Source: Ruegeria sp. Ofav3-42
GTDB taxonomy: Bacteria; Pseudomonadota; Alphaproteobacteria; Rhodobacterales; Rhodobacteraceae
Assembly (NCBI RefSeq): GCF_022347725.1
Contig: NZ_JAKRGB010000002.1
Coordinates: forward strand, 248,001-312,000
DNA: 64,000 bases
Direction: 5' to 3'
How positions within the stretch are numbered: the first letter of the stretch is position 1; every line of letters starts with the position of its first letter. A program made the translations under genes and the position numbers. Below the pieces are notes generated by a model that had not been told where the DNA came from, did not search any database, and saw only the letters and a program-made list of their open reading frames with translations. This document shows, one piece after another, positions 45,555-55,521 of the stretch.

Positions 45555-46121
45555 CTATGCCAAAGAGACCCAACATGAATCAGGCTTGAGCGTAGCTAAA
45601 TCAGCCTGCCAGAAATGGCCTTGTGAGGGTTGGTCGTGCTTGCGGTCTATCGAACAATTCGAGAGTGCGCACCAAAGCAATGTGCCCACTGCTCCATGCG
45701 TCACGATTGCAAGATCCCCGGCATCATGCGACTGGATAATCTCAGTGACTGTCCGATGAATGCGTATCTGTGCTTCGATCGCTGTTTCCCAGCCGCGATA
45801 GCTACTTTTCGGCTGAGCAAAGAAAGCGTCGGCCGCGGCTTCGAAATCTTTCAGCGGCAAGTAACCGGTTGCGCTGCGGTCGTTCTCACCAAGACCCAAG
45901 TTGCAATTAACGGGTAGCGTTCTTGGTGCAGCAAGAATCTCACCTGTTTCGCGGGCCTTCCGCTCGTCACTGGTCCATACCTGAGTGACGTTGGACAAGA
46001 TTCCACTGGATGCAAATTCAGTAGGGCGCTTACGGCCCACAGCATTCAAGCCCCACTCAGTTATCGGGACGGAGGGATCGATAGAGACCTCGGGGTGTGT
46101 GATGATAATGAGTTTCGGCAT
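45555..46121 (-). CDS. Histidine phosphatase family protein with an altered THPE catalytic motif
   Basis: 188 residues with phosphoglycerate-mutase-like fold. The nucleophile motif, normally RHGE, reads THPE (His9), the second His is in IVTHGAVG, and a TSDERKARETGE motif lies between. The phosphate-binding Arg of RHG is absent, though another Arg (DERKARETG) remains. The gene starts directly after the ABC ATPase stop, so it is translated with the transporter. A phosphoester hydrolase role is likely; activity is not certain. Confidence 0.78.
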   Translation of the reverse strand: MPKLIIITHPEVSIDPSVPITEWGLNAVGRKRPTEFASSGILSNVTQVWTSDERKARETGEILAAPRTLPVNCNLGLGENDRSATGYLPLKDFEAAADAFFAQPKSSYRGWETAIEAQIRIHRTVTEIIQSHDAGDLAIVTHGAVGTLLWCALSNCSIDRKHDQPSQGHFWQADLATLKPDSCWVSLA

Positions 46122-47192
46122 TTAATCCGGCAAAAGAACGGGCCCTTTGTCAGCAAAACCCATTCTGATTTCGGTGCCGGGATCAAGCGGCGCATCGACT
46201 TCATCGTGTACGGCAAAAACCTGACCGAATACACCGATCAGCGTATATTCCATCCGAACGCCAACATAGGTCGCCTTAGCCACCTTGGCTGCTATGCCTT
46301 GGTCTGAGCCGATCACCAGGCGTGAGGGTCGCACTGCAATGGTTGCGTTTCCTTCGGACAAACCGCGATGTGGCAGCGTGTGGCGGTAGCCTTCTATTTC
46401 TATCGTTGCCACGTCGCCATTGATATCGACGATTTGGCAATCCAAGAGGTTTGCCTCACCTATGAAATCGGCGACAAAACGGTCGTTCGGGGCATCGTAA
46501 AGCTGGCGCGGTGTGCCCATTTGGGCGATCGCTGCGTTGCGCATGACGACAATTTCATCCGAGACCGCCAGTGCCTCCTCCTGATCGTGGGTCACGTAAA
46601 CAACTGTCAAACCAAGATCTTGCTGGATTGCCCGAATATCCTCTCGCACCTGACGGCGAAGCTTAGCATCGAGATTGGACAGCGGCTCGTCGAACAGCAG
46701 AACCTGAGGCTCAAGAACCAGCGCGCGGGCGACGGCAACACGTTGTTGTTGCCCCCCTGACAGTTCGGAGGGAAGACGGTTGTCGAACCCCTGCAGGCCA
46801 ACCAGTTCCAATCCATACAGAGCGCGGCTGCGGGCTTCATCCTTTGCAAAACCCGAGAATGTGAGGCCATACATCACGTTTTCCAGCACGCTCATGTGAG
46901 GGAAAAGCGCGTATGACTGGAAAACCATAGATACGTCACGGTCGGTGGCGGGCAATTTGGTCACGTCCCGATCACCAATTAGGATCTTGCCCGAGCTTGC
47001 CATTTCCAACCCGGCAATCATGCGCAGAGTCGTTGTTTTCCCACAGCCTGACGGACCAAGCAGTGTGACGAGTTTTCCTGCCTCGACATGCAGGTTGATG
47101 TTGTCGACGGCGACGACGTCCTTACCGAATACTTTCGACACGTTCTCAAAGCGTACCGGGGCGGCCTTGGAACCGATTTTGGTGTCGGTCAT
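46122..47192 (-). CDS. ABC transporter ATP-binding protein (Fbp/Pot/Aep type)
   Basis: 356 residues. Walker A GPSGCGKT, Q-loop, signature LSGGQQQRVAVARAL and Walker B LLFDEPLSNLD, followed by a C-terminal TOBE domain. It drives the fused permease encoded immediately upstream. This subfamily includes FbpC (iron), PotA (polyamine), AfuC (hexose phosphates) and AepV (aminoethylphosphonate) proteins; the sequence alone does not decide which. Operon order: Nudix, binding protein, permease, this ATPase, phosphatase. Confidence 0.9.
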   Translation of the reverse strand: MTDTKIGSKAAPVRFENVSKVFGKDVVAVDNINLHVEAGKLVTLLGPSGCGKTTTLRMIAGLEMASSGKILIGDRDVTKLPATDRDVSMVFQSYALFPHMSVLENVMYGLTFSGFAKDEARSRALYGLELVGLQGFDNRLPSELSGGQQQRVAVARALVLEPQVLLFDEPLSNLDAKLRRQVREDIRAIQQDLGLTVVYVTHDQEEALAVSDEIVVMRNAAIAQMGTPRQLYDAPNDRFVADFIGEANLLDCQIVDINGDVATIEIEGYRHTLPHRGLSEGNATIAVRPSRLVIGSDQGIAAKVAKATYVGVRMEYTLIGVFGQVFAVHDEVDAPLDPGTEIRMGFADKGPVLLPD

Positions 47193-49405
47193 CGCGATGT
47201 CTCCGTTCCGTGTTGCGTGCGTCGACCAATCTGGACCCGGCCAACGAGAAGTTGCAGTAAACCGACCGCCGCCAGCATCACAAAGATCAGCGTTGTCGAA
47301 TAGGCGATCGCAAGGCCATAGTCGTTATTCTCGACCCGACCGATAATGTAGCTGGTCGCCATGTCATATTCTGCGCTGACCAGAAAGATGACAGCCGAGA
47401 TCGCCGTCATGGCACGGACAAAACTGTAAACAAGCGCAGCAAGTATCGCAGGGCGCAATAGCGGCAGGATGACGTTTCGGAACGTCTGCCACGAGTTTGC
47501 ACCAAGGGTCAGCGAGGATTCATCAAGGCTGCGGTCAAGCTGCGACATGCTCGCGATCCCCGCACGAACGCCAACCGGCATATTACGGAAGATGAAGCTG
47601 ACAACGAGAATGACACCAGTACCCGTGATTTCAATTGGCGGAACGTTGAAGGCCAGGATGTAGCTGACGCCGATCACTGTTCCGGGGATAGCGAAGGACA
47701 GCATTGTTCCAAATTCGAAAGCGTTCTTGCCTGCAAAACTTTGCCTGGTCAGCAGATAAGCGGTCACCAGACCAACGGCGGCAGTCAATGGGGCAGCAAT
47801 GGCCGCGATCGTTATGGTGGTCCAGAAACTGTCCCAAGCGGCTCCGGTCCAGCGAACGCTATCTTCTTCGAAACGTACGGAGAATGCGGTGACATAGTGT
47901 TTGATAGTCAGCGAGTTATCGACACCCCACAACTCGACGACACTGCCGTAAATGATCATCGCATAAACAACAATTGTGAACAGCGCCCAGCCCAGAGCGA
48001 TGAGTAGTACCGGAACTGAAAGGCCAGTCGGCATCAGCGGATGAACACCGGCATCCCCTTTGCCGGTGACGGTTGTGTAGCTTTTCTTACCCAGCCAGAC
48101 ACGCTGCGCATAAAAAGCGGAAAGAGTAAAGAACAGCAGCACCATGGCCAGAACCGCGGCCCTGCCTTGATCGTATTGAGCGCCAACGATGGCAAAGAAT
48201 ATTTCGGTCGAAAGCACGTCGAAATTGCCGCCCAATACAAGTGGGTTGCCAAAATCGGCCATGCTTTCGATGAAGCCCAGAAGAAATGCGTTTGCAAGAC
48301 CGGGCCGCATCAGGGGCAAGGAAACCGTCTTGAATGTCTGCCATCTGCTGGCACGGAGCGTTTGAGCCGCTTCCTCCATCGACGGCGAGACGCCTTCAAC
48401 CACACCTATCAGAACAAGAAACGCAATTGGCGTGAACGCGAGTGTCTGTGCGATCAGGATGCCCGGCATTCCATAAAGCCAGCGTGTCGGCTGGGTGCCG
48501 AAAAGTTCGGCAAAGAACCGGGTGACGGACCCGGACAGGCCAAAAAGCAAGATAAGCGCCAGGCCGATCACGAATGGCGGGGTGATTATTGGCAGAACGG
48601 TCAGAGCCCGCAGCGCGCGTTTATGGCGAAAGCCTGAGCGCGTCACAACCAGTGCAAAGCAAAGCCCCAGGACCGTGGTGATGACGCCAACTAAGATGGC
48701 TAGGAACAGTGAATTCCAGGCGGCACCACAACGCGCGCCCTGAAAACATCCCAGACCCCACAGTCGATCATCGAAAAACTTTGAGAAGAATACCGCGATG
48801 GAGTACGCGCCGTCTTCGGTGATGAAGGCAGCAAAAAGCATCTTCGCGATGGGAAAAAAGACAAACGCGGTGACAATCGTAATAACGCCACCGATGGCGC
48901 TTACGACAAAGACATCACCGTTAATGGCACCCCTTGCCGCGATCCCCTGAGTAAGCAGGAACAGAAAGCTTGAGGCACATATCATCGCGCCGTAGCCCAT
49001 GCCGAACTGACGGTCGCCGAGTTCGCCAAACATCGCCTCCAACCAATTGAAGTTGAAGCCTCTGATGCCAATGCTGAACCCCTGAGCGATCAGCCAGCCG
49101 AAGCCAAGCGCCCCTGACAGGATCAGTATTCTGGCGTAAAGTGGATCAGATTTGGGGCGCTTCAACACCAGAAGCGGCAGGGCGAGTGCGATCAGGAGCG
49201 GAGCGAGCCAAAGTTTTTCACCCTGTCCAATCAGAAACGCAGCGGGGGCATAATCCTCTTCGAATGGGTAGCCGTCCAGAAGCCACTCGAACGACCAAAG
49301 GCCACCGTCGACCATATACCAAGGCAACAGGCAGAATCCGACCCACCCAGCCATGATCCAGAAGATCAGGACCGGATGGGTCGTTTTTGAAGTCCGGTCA
49401 GTCAT
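47189..49405 (-). CDS. Fused ABC transporter permease (double BPD domain, Afu/Aep type)
   Basis: 738 residues with about 12 membrane helices and two binding-protein-dependent permease domains, each with an EAA-loop (for example EGVSPSMEEAAQTLRASRWQTFKTVSLPLMRPG and SQLDRSLDESSLTLGANSWQTFRNVILPLLRP). Such two-in-one permeases are found in iron (FbpB/AfuB), hexose-phosphate and aminoethylphosphonate transporters. The overlap of four bases with the ATPase gene shows coupling. The associated phosphatase favours a phosphorylated substrate. Confidence 0.9.
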   Translation of the reverse strand: MTDRTSKTTHPVLIFWIMAGWVGFCLLPWYMVDGGLWSFEWLLDGYPFEEDYAPAAFLIGQGEKLWLAPLLIALALPLLVLKRPKSDPLYARILILSGALGFGWLIAQGFSIGIRGFNFNWLEAMFGELGDRQFGMGYGAMICASSFLFLLTQGIAARGAINGDVFVVSAIGGVITIVTAFVFFPIAKMLFAAFITEDGAYSIAVFFSKFFDDRLWGLGCFQGARCGAAWNSLFLAILVGVITTVLGLCFALVVTRSGFRHKRALRALTVLPIITPPFVIGLALILLFGLSGSVTRFFAELFGTQPTRWLYGMPGILIAQTLAFTPIAFLVLIGVVEGVSPSMEEAAQTLRASRWQTFKTVSLPLMRPGLANAFLLGFIESMADFGNPLVLGGNFDVLSTEIFFAIVGAQYDQGRAAVLAMVLLFFTLSAFYAQRVWLGKKSYTTVTGKGDAGVHPLMPTGLSVPVLLIALGWALFTIVVYAMIIYGSVVELWGVDNSLTIKHYVTAFSVRFEEDSVRWTGAAWDSFWTTITIAAIAAPLTAAVGLVTAYLLTRQSFAGKNAFEFGTMLSFAIPGTVIGVSYILAFNVPPIEITGTGVILVVSFIFRNMPVGVRAGIASMSQLDRSLDESSLTLGANSWQTFRNVILPLLRPAILAALVYSFVRAMTAISAVIFLVSAEYDMATSYIIGRVENNDYGLAIAYSTTLIFVMLAAVGLLQLLVGRVQIGRRTQHGTETSR

Positions 49406-50431
49406 TTACTGCGGCAGAGTCGAAACCTCTTCGTCCCATTTCTGCAACAGACGCTTCCGTTCGTCTGAGGAACCATACTTTTTGAAGTCATAGTCAATCA
49501 GCTTGATCTGACTCATGTCTGGCGCGCTATCTGAAGTTTCGGCGCTCTTATTCGACGGTACCTGAAACGCGTTGACCTGAAGAGCAAGGTTCTGGGCTTC
49601 GGGTGACAGTGCCCAGTCATAGAACCTTTTCGCTTCTTCTTCGTTGCGGGCTCCTTCAATAATCGACATCGAGCCAATTTCGTATCCTGTGCCCTCGCAC
49701 GGTGCGACGACCTTAATCGGGAATCCTGAAACGGCCTGCTTCACAGCGTCATGCATGAAGACGATACCAATGGTGTTCTCACCACGACCGGCGGCCTTGA
49801 TCGGCGCAGAACCAGACTTGGTATATTGGTTGATGTTCGAATGCAGACCTTTCATGAACTCAAAGCCTTCATCTTCGCCAAAGATCTGCACCATCGACGC
49901 GAGCGTGGTATAGGCCGTACCTGATGAGTTCGGGTTCGCCATCTGAACGTGGCCCTTGTATTCGGGCTTTAGCAGGTCTTTCCAGCAGGCCGGTTCGGGT
50001 AGGTTATTGGCAGCAACAAGATCGGCATTGTAGCCGTAGCCGAGTGCGCCTGAATAGATGCCGATCGTCTTGTTGCCCGCGCTTTCTGCCTGGGATATCG
50101 CCCAATCATGAAGCTGGTCGCGCATTGGGGACATGTATTCCATCGTCAGGCCCTCTTCGGCGGCCTGCAAATGCGGATCACCCGTCCCGCCCCACCAAAC
50201 GTCTCCTTTCGGATTCGAGCTTTCGGCGCGGATTTGTGCAAAGGTTTCACCAGACGACTTCCGGGTCATGTTGACGTCGATGCCCGTCGCATCTTCAAAG
50301 CTACGCGCCATGAGTTGGCACCAGTCTTCCTGTGCCGAACAATAGAATGTCAGCTTATCGGCCTGTGCCGCCGACAGTGACGCAGCTAGGGCAATCACCG
50401 ATCCAACCGCAGTGGATGTCAATTTCCTCAT
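49406..50431 (-). CDS. ABC transporter substrate-binding protein (Afu/Aep/Fbp-type family)
   Basis: 341 residues with signal peptide MRKLTSTAVGSVIALAASLSAAQA. The family's N-lobe sequence LTFYCSAQEDWCQLMARSFEDATGIDVNMTRKSSGETFAQI and PKGDVWWGGTGDPHLQAAEEGL is typical. The iron-ligand Tyr pair of FbpA-type proteins is not obvious, while related AfuA proteins bind hexose phosphates. GGGAGG precedes the ATG. The substrate is unproven; neighbouring phosphatase genes suggest a phosphorylated compound rather than iron. Confidence 0.88.
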   Translation of the reverse strand: MRKLTSTAVGSVIALAASLSAAQADKLTFYCSAQEDWCQLMARSFEDATGIDVNMTRKSSGETFAQIRAESSNPKGDVWWGGTGDPHLQAAEEGLTMEYMSPMRDQLHDWAISQAESAGNKTIGIYSGALGYGYNADLVAANNLPEPACWKDLLKPEYKGHVQMANPNSSGTAYTTLASMVQIFGEDEGFEFMKGLHSNINQYTKSGSAPIKAAGRGENTIGIVFMHDAVKQAVSGFPIKVVAPCEGTGYEIGSMSIIEGARNEEEAKRFYDWALSPEAQNLALQVNAFQVPSNKSAETSDSAPDMSQIKLIDYDFKKYGSSDERKRLLQKWDEEVSTLPQ

Positions 50432-50488
50432 TTTTTCCTCCCTTTGAGCTTAATGCGTCCGGGTTTCCCGGTACTTTCATGCCCTTCC

Positions 50489-50953
50489 TCATGCAGCCTT
50501 TCGAAGTTTCTTTATGACAATTTTGACTTCTGGATCGTCTGTTAGATTATGCAGCAAATCTGACAGGTCTCTTTCCTGAACCAACTTTGCGGCCTTTGCC
50601 GGTGAGAACCAATGACGCGTTCGTTCAGCTTCTTCCTTCCAGCGTCGCTTCAACTTTTCGACGACCAGAGGATAAAGGGTAACGCGGCAGCGAACGCTGC
50701 TTCGCCCCTCGTATCGTTTATCATAGAAAAAATGACCGATGGGCCGTTTCGATATGGTGCCGACTGCGCCTGCTTCTTCTTGAGCTTCTATTTCTGCGGC
50801 ATGCCATGGTTTTTTGCCGTCCATTAGCCATCCTTTTGGGATAACCCACCGACCGGTATCCCGCGAAGTGACCATAAGAACGCGCAACTTGCCAGTCTTA
50901 TCCCAGCGCATCGGAAGCGCCGCAATCTGATCTGCCGTTTCGCTGTCGCCCAT
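50489..50953 (-). CDS. Nudix hydrolase
   Basis: 154 residues starting at MGDSETADQIAALPMRW (50953; an alternative start is six codons upstream). The Nudix box is present in slightly atypical form: GWLMDGKKPWHAAEIEAQEEAG with the RExxEExG-like EAQEEAG. It hydrolyses nucleoside diphosphate derivatives or polyphosphate esters (MutT/DIPP fold). It lies 57 bases before the binding-protein gene on the same strand, so it may be the first gene of the transport operon. Confidence 0.82.
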   Translation of the reverse strand: MGDSETADQIAALPMRWDKTGKLRVLMVTSRDTGRWVIPKGWLMDGKKPWHAAEIEAQEEAGAVGTISKRPIGHFFYDKRYEGRSSVRCRVTLYPLVVEKLKRRWKEEAERTRHWFSPAKAAKLVQERDLSDLLHNLTDDPEVKIVIKKLRKAA

Positions 50954-51196
50954 GCCGCCCCTCAATGCCACACGATCAAGACCAAAAGGAAGCTGTCTGA
51001 TTGGCAGGTTGGCCGGTTAACGCTTTGCCTTGGCTCGTATTCTGAATTTGATCAACCTGTGCATCTTCGCTTTGCGCTTCGAATTACTTGTGTTCGCTCG
51101 AATTCTCACAACCTTCTGAGGGTTATGCAACAAAAAATATTGCATTATGACCGAAAGCCCACAAAAGTAGGTTTCGAAGCCTAGTCGGGTCGTCGG

Positions 51197-52006
51197 ATGT
51201 CCAAAACAAAAACGCGCGGCAAAATGTCTGAAAAGAACCAGAGCCGGGTAAAGAAGTCCGACCGGCGCCAACAGATATTGTTGGAGCTGAAGCTGCGCCC
51301 GCACGTTCGCATCAACGAACTGGCACAGCGGTTCAACGTCTCCAACGAAACGGTACGTAGAGATTTCGATGCTCTGTCGAACGACGGCTTGATAGCGCGG
51401 GCACACGGGGGGGCATCAGCCGCTGCGCAAGGGCACTATCCGGGTTTGGATGAACGAACAAACGCTCAGGTTGAGGAACGCGAACGGATAGGTGCTATTG
51501 CAGCAGAACTGATCCGGAGCGGTGAAACGGTCATGATCGATTCCGGCTCGACCACAATCGAAATGGCACGTGTACTGGCTTATATTGGTACCCCTTGCAC
51601 GGTAATTACCAATTCCATTCCCGTAGCTATGACCCTTGGCCATGGGGCTGCACAAGTCCTGTTATGCCCAGGGGAATACTTGGCAACTGAGTCTGCAACT
51701 ATCGGAACCGAGACGCTGGAGTTTCTGTCCCGTTTCAACGTCGACAGGTGCATGATCGGTGCCTCTGGGTTGTCGACAGAAGGTCCTTCAGAAACAGTGC
51801 GGGGCTTTGCGGCAGTAAAGAGGGTGATGCTGACGCGTGCAGAGAAACGACACCTACTTGTTGATTCCGGGAAATTCGGCCGGAAAGGCTTGTCTCAAGT
51901 AGGAGACCTTAACGACTTGGATTCCGTAGTCACCGACAAAAAACCAACAGGAGAATTGCGTAACGCTATTGAGGGCGCCGAGGTCGACGTTCTCGTCGCC
52001 GGGTAG
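51197..52006 (+). CDS. DeoR-family transcriptional regulator
   Basis: 269 residues. N-terminal HTH (RRQQILLELKLRPHVRINELAQRFNVSNETVRRDFDAL) at about 22-60 and a C-terminal DeoR sensor domain (GETVMIDSGSTTIEMARVL, KRHLLVDSGKFG). DeoR sensors bind phosphorylated sugars or similar. It lies divergent from the Nudix/transporter operon and 58 bases upstream of phnD, so it is well placed to control both. A second in-frame ATG at 51224 is possible. Confidence 0.87.
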   Translation: MSKTKTRGKMSEKNQSRVKKSDRRQQILLELKLRPHVRINELAQRFNVSNETVRRDFDALSNDGLIARAHGGASAAAQGHYPGLDERTNAQVEERERIGAIAAELIRSGETVMIDSGSTTIEMARVLAYIGTPCTVITNSIPVAMTLGHGAAQVLLCPGEYLATESATIGTETLEFLSRFNVDRCMIGASGLSTEGPSETVRGFAAVKRVMLTRAEKRHLLVDSGKFGRKGLSQVGDLNDLDSVVTDKKPTGELRNAIEGAEVDVLVAG

Positions 52007-52064
52007 ACATAAAATGATTGATTAACAGCGGACAAAAAGCACCGCACATGACTGGGAGGAAAAC

Positions 52065-53039
52065 ATGAAGATCGATATCAAACTATTGCTTGGGGCATCT
52101 GCAATCGCACTCATGTCGATGAGTGGAACAGCGTCGGCGCAGGATTGTCCACGCGGTGACCTGGACGAGCGTTTTTGTGATGCCGACGGGGATTTGATCG
52201 CGGATATCCCTACAGATCCTTCCGAGCAAATAGATCCAGACACTTTGATCTTTGCTTATACGCCGGTTGAAGACCCTGCCGTATACAAAACTGCGTGGTC
52301 AGACTTTCTCGACCATTTGAAAGCAGAAACGGGCAAGGACGTTGTCTTTTTTCCAGTCCAGAACAACGCAGCCCAGATCGAGGCGATGCGCTCAGGGCGC
52401 CTGCATATTGCGGGATTCAACACCGGTTCCAACCCACTTGCGGTAAACTGCGCAGGGTTCCGACCGTTCACAATCATGGCTTCGAAGGACGGTAATTTTG
52501 GTTACGAGATGGAAATCATCACCTATCCGGGTTCGGGCATCGAAAAAGTTGAAGACATCAAGGGAAAGCAACTGGCTTTTACATCCCCCACATCGAATTC
52601 GGGATTCAAGGCACCTTCCGCGATCCTGAAAAGCGACTTTGATCTTCTGCCCGAACGCGACTTTGAGCCTGTCTATTCGGGCAAACACGACAACTCGATC
52701 CTAGGTGTTGCCAACAAAGACTACTTAGCGGCCTCAATTGCGAACTCGGTTAAATCGCGGATGATCTCTCGTGACGTGATCAATGAGGATGATGTCATTA
52801 CGATCTATAAGTCGCAGACGTTCCCGACCACTGGGTTTGGCACCGTCTACAACCTGACATCCGAGCTGCAGGAAAAGATCCGCAATGCCTTCTTCAATTT
52901 CGATTGGGAGGGGACGACACTTGAAGCTGAGTTCTCGAAATCAAACGAAGGCCAATTCCTTGAGATGACCTATCAGGAATTCTGGGACGTCATTCGTAAA
53001 ATTGATGCTGCCAATGGCGTCTCTTACGCTTGCCAATGA
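52065..53039 (+). CDS. phnD: Phosphonate/phosphite-type substrate-binding protein (PhnD family)
   Basis: 324 residues with signal peptide (LLLGASAIALMSMSGTASAQ). The PhnD core is visible: DPDTLIFAYTPVEDPAVYKTAWSDFLDHLKAETGKDVVFFPVQNNAAQIEAMRSGRLHIAGFNTG and KGKQLAFTSPTSNSGFKAP. It binds phosphonate or phosphite in the periplasm. GGGAGGAAA precedes the ATG. First transport gene of the phnDCEE unit. The exact ligand is not readable, and no C-P lyase or phosphonatase gene is in this window. Confidence 0.9.
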   Translation: MKIDIKLLLGASAIALMSMSGTASAQDCPRGDLDERFCDADGDLIADIPTDPSEQIDPDTLIFAYTPVEDPAVYKTAWSDFLDHLKAETGKDVVFFPVQNNAAQIEAMRSGRLHIAGFNTGSNPLAVNCAGFRPFTIMASKDGNFGYEMEIITYPGSGIEKVEDIKGKQLAFTSPTSNSGFKAPSAILKSDFDLLPERDFEPVYSGKHDNSILGVANKDYLAASIANSVKSRMISRDVINEDDVITIYKSQTFPTTGFGTVYNLTSELQEKIRNAFFNFDWEGTTLEAEFSKSNEGQFLEMTYQEFWDVIRKIDAANGVSYACQ

Positions 53040-53099
53040 CCTTTCACTGATCCGGCGGGCCTGAATGGGCCCGCTGTTCACCCTAATCTGGGGCATTTC

Positions 53100-53894
53100 A
53101 TGCTGCGTCTTCAAAAGCTGACGAAAACGTACAAGACCGGAGATCAGGCGCTGAAGGCGATTGATCTTGAGGTTCCAAAAGGACAGGTTCTTGCGTTGAT
53201 TGGGCCCTCGGGCGCGGGCAAATCAACCATGATCCGCTGTGTTAACCGATTGGTTGAACCTACAAGCGGCGGTGTCCTTTTGGATGATGTAGACCTGACA
53301 AAACTCGGATCGGGCGCATTGCGGAAGGCGCGCCGCGAAATGGGCATGATCTTTCAGGAATATGCCTTGGTCGAACGCCTGACAGTGATGGAAAATGTAC
53401 TGTCCGGCAGGTTGGGCTATGTGGGGTTCTGGCGCAGCTTTCTACGGCGGTATCCGCAGTCGGATGTGGACGAAGCCTTCCGTTTACTTGATCGGGTGGG
53501 GCTGTTGCACATGGCGGATAAACGGGCGGACGAATTGTCGGGTGGTCAACGCCAAAGGGTCGGCATCTGCCGCGCTTTGATTCAAAACCCGAAACTGTTG
53601 CTGGTTGATGAGCCAACTGCGTCGCTGGACCCAAAGACCAGCCGTCAGATAATGCGGCTAATCACCGAGTTATGTCAGGAACGTGGATTGGCAGCCATAA
53701 TCAATATCCATGATGTGGCGCTCGCTCAGATGTTTGTTCCCCGCGTTGTGGGACTCCGATTTGGCGAAATTGTATATGATGGACTTCCGACAGGCCTTAC
53801 CCCTGAGAAGCTGACCGAGATCTATGGGGAAGAAGACTGGGAAGCAACCATCGAAAAAGTGGAAGAAGATGAAGATGTCGAGGCTGCAGAATGA
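53100..53894 (+). CDS. phnC: Phosphonate-type ABC transporter ATP-binding protein (PhnC)
   Basis: 264 residues: Walker A GPSGAGKS, signature [15 protein letters not shown], Walker [12 protein letters not shown], and a short acidic C-terminal tail. PhnC-type features include [23 protein letters not shown]. It energises the two permease subunits encoded next. It overlaps the first phnE by four bases. Confidence 0.93.
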   Translation: MLRLQKLTKTYKTGDQALKAIDLEVPKGQVLALIGPSGAGKSTMIRCVNRLVEPTSGGVLLDDVDLTKLGSGALRKARREMGMIFQEYALVERLTVMENVLSGRLGYVGFWRSFLRRYPQSDVDEAFRLLDRVGLLHMADKRADELSGGQRQRVGICRALIQNPKLLLVDEPTASLDPKTSRQIMRLITELCQERGLAAIINIHDVALAQMFVPRVVGLRFGEIVYDGLPTGLTPEKLTEIYGEEDWEATIEKVEEDEDVEAAE

Positions 53895-54706
53895 GCCATC
53901 GAGAGTTAGACGACATGCTGGGAAAAGGCTGGCGTAAGCCTGCCTTTGTCAAAAACCCATTACTCCGCTGGGCATTGCTCCTTGGCTTTTTCGCCTACCT
54001 GATCGCGGCGTTCATGACCATCGAAGTTGATTGGGGCCGTGTCTATGAAGGGCTGGATCGAGGGTGGGCGTTTGTGCTTGCGTTCACCAGCCCAGACTTC
54101 ATTTCACGCTGGTCAGATATTTGGAGCGGCCTTCTGGAAAGTATCGTGATGACCGTGGCCGCATCGGTTGTGGGCATCCTGATTTCGATCCCGATTGGGC
54201 TGGGAGCTGCACGTAATATCGCGCCCTTGCCAATCTACATGATTTGCCGAGGCATCGTCGCGATAAGTCGGGCATTGCAAGAGATCATTGTCGCCATTTT
54301 GCTTGTGGCTATCTTTGGCTTTGGCCCGCTGGCCGGATTTCTGACGCTTTCTTTCGCCACCATCGGGTTTCTCTCAAAACTTCTGGCCGAAGATATCGAA
54401 GCTATGGACAAAGTTCAGGCCGAGGCGATTAAGGCCTCTGGAGCGCGTTGGCCACAATGGATCAACTATGGAGTTCAGCCCCAGGTTATGCCGCGACTTG
54501 TGGGCCTTTCCATGTATCGGATCGACATCAACTTCAGAGAAAGCGCGATCCTCGGGCTCGTGGGGGCTGGTGGAATTGGTGCAACTTTGAACACCGCATT
54601 CGACCGCTATGAATACGACACTGCGGCAGCCATTCTCATTCTTATCATCGGCATCGTGATGGCACTTGAATACCTTTCGGGAATTATACGAGCGAGGGTT
54701 CAGTAA
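53891..54706 (+). CDS. phnE: Phosphonate-type ABC transporter permease, subunit 1 (PhnE)
   Basis: 271 residues with about six membrane helices and the PhnE EAA loop ([29 protein letters not shown]). It ends at the first base of the next phnE start, so the two are coupled. The two paralogous permeases form a heterodimer with PhnC. Confidence 0.92.
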   Translation: MSHRELDDMLGKGWRKPAFVKNPLLRWALLLGFFAYLIAAFMTIEVDWGRVYEGLDRGWAFVLAFTSPDFISRWSDIWSGLLESIVMTVAASVVGILISIPIGLGAARNIAPLPIYMICRGIVAISRALQEIIVAILLVAIFGFGPLAGFLTLSFATIGFLSKLLAEDIEAMDKVQAEAIKASGARWPQWINYGVQPQVMPRLVGLSMYRIDINFRESAILGLVGAGGIGATLNTAFDRYEYDTAAAILILIIGIVMALEYLSGIIRARVQ

Positions 54707-55521
54707 TGCCGATACTCGAACGCGACGATGCGCAAATCTGGCGTCGCCGGACAACGGGTCAGAGCTTGGTCCGTTGGTTCGGCTGGTTGCTGGGCGTGGC
54801 GATCTTTGTTTACTGCTGGCAGCTGATCTCAGAGTCGACGACTTGGTTTTTCGTCTGGGATGCGCCCCGCATCGCCAACGATATTTGGACCCGTGCAACG
54901 CCTCCTAAATGGGATTACATCACCCAGTTGGGTCGCCCGATTTGGGACACGCTAAACATTGCCACCCTGGGAACAATCATTGCCTTATGCATGGCAGTGC
55001 CCGTCGCCTTTTTGGCGGCCCGCAACACCACGCCATCGGCCTTGTTCATCCGACCGATTGCCCTGTTGGTCATTGTCTCGACCCGCTCTATCAACTCGTT
55101 GATCTGGGCGCTTCTTCTGATCGCGATTATTGGTCCCGGAGTGTTCGCCGGTGTCATAGCAATCGCCATTCGTTCAATCGGGTTTTGCGCAAAGCTTCTT
55201 TACGAAGCGATTGAGGAAATTGATCACACGCAGGTCGAAGCAATCACGGCAACCGGTGCTTCACGCTGGCAGGTCATGGCCTATGGGATAGTACCGCAAA
55301 TCCTACCCGCTTTCGCGGGCATTGCCGTATTCCGTTGGGATATCAACATCCGCGAGTCCACGGTGCTCGGGCTGGTTGGAGCTGGGGGTATCGGGTTGCA
55401 ATTGTCGGCTTCGCTCAACGTACTGGCTTGGCCGCAAGTTAGTCTGATCCTGATTGTAATTCTGGTCGCGGTTATGATCAGCGAATGGGTTTCGGCGAAA
55501 GTAAGAGGGGCCATCATTTGA
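54706..55521 (+). CDS. phnE: Phosphonate-type ABC transporter permease, subunit 2 (PhnE)
   Basis: 271 residues, paralogous to the preceding gene and of identical length. The EAA loop reads VEAITATGASRWQVMAYGIVPQILPAFAG, and the [22 protein letters not shown] motif is typical. About six membrane helices. Its stop codon overlaps the likely TTG start of the HAD gene. Confidence 0.92.
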   Translation: MPILERDDAQIWRRRTTGQSLVRWFGWLLGVAIFVYCWQLISESTTWFFVWDAPRIANDIWTRATPPKWDYITQLGRPIWDTLNIATLGTIIALCMAVPVAFLAARNTTPSALFIRPIALLVIVSTRSINSLIWALLLIAIIGPGVFAGVIAIAIRSIGFCAKLLYEAIEEIDHTQVEAITATGASRWQVMAYGIVPQILPAFAGIAVFRWDINIRESTVLGLVGAGGIGLQLSASLNVLAWPQVSLILIVILVAVMISEWVSAKVRGAII

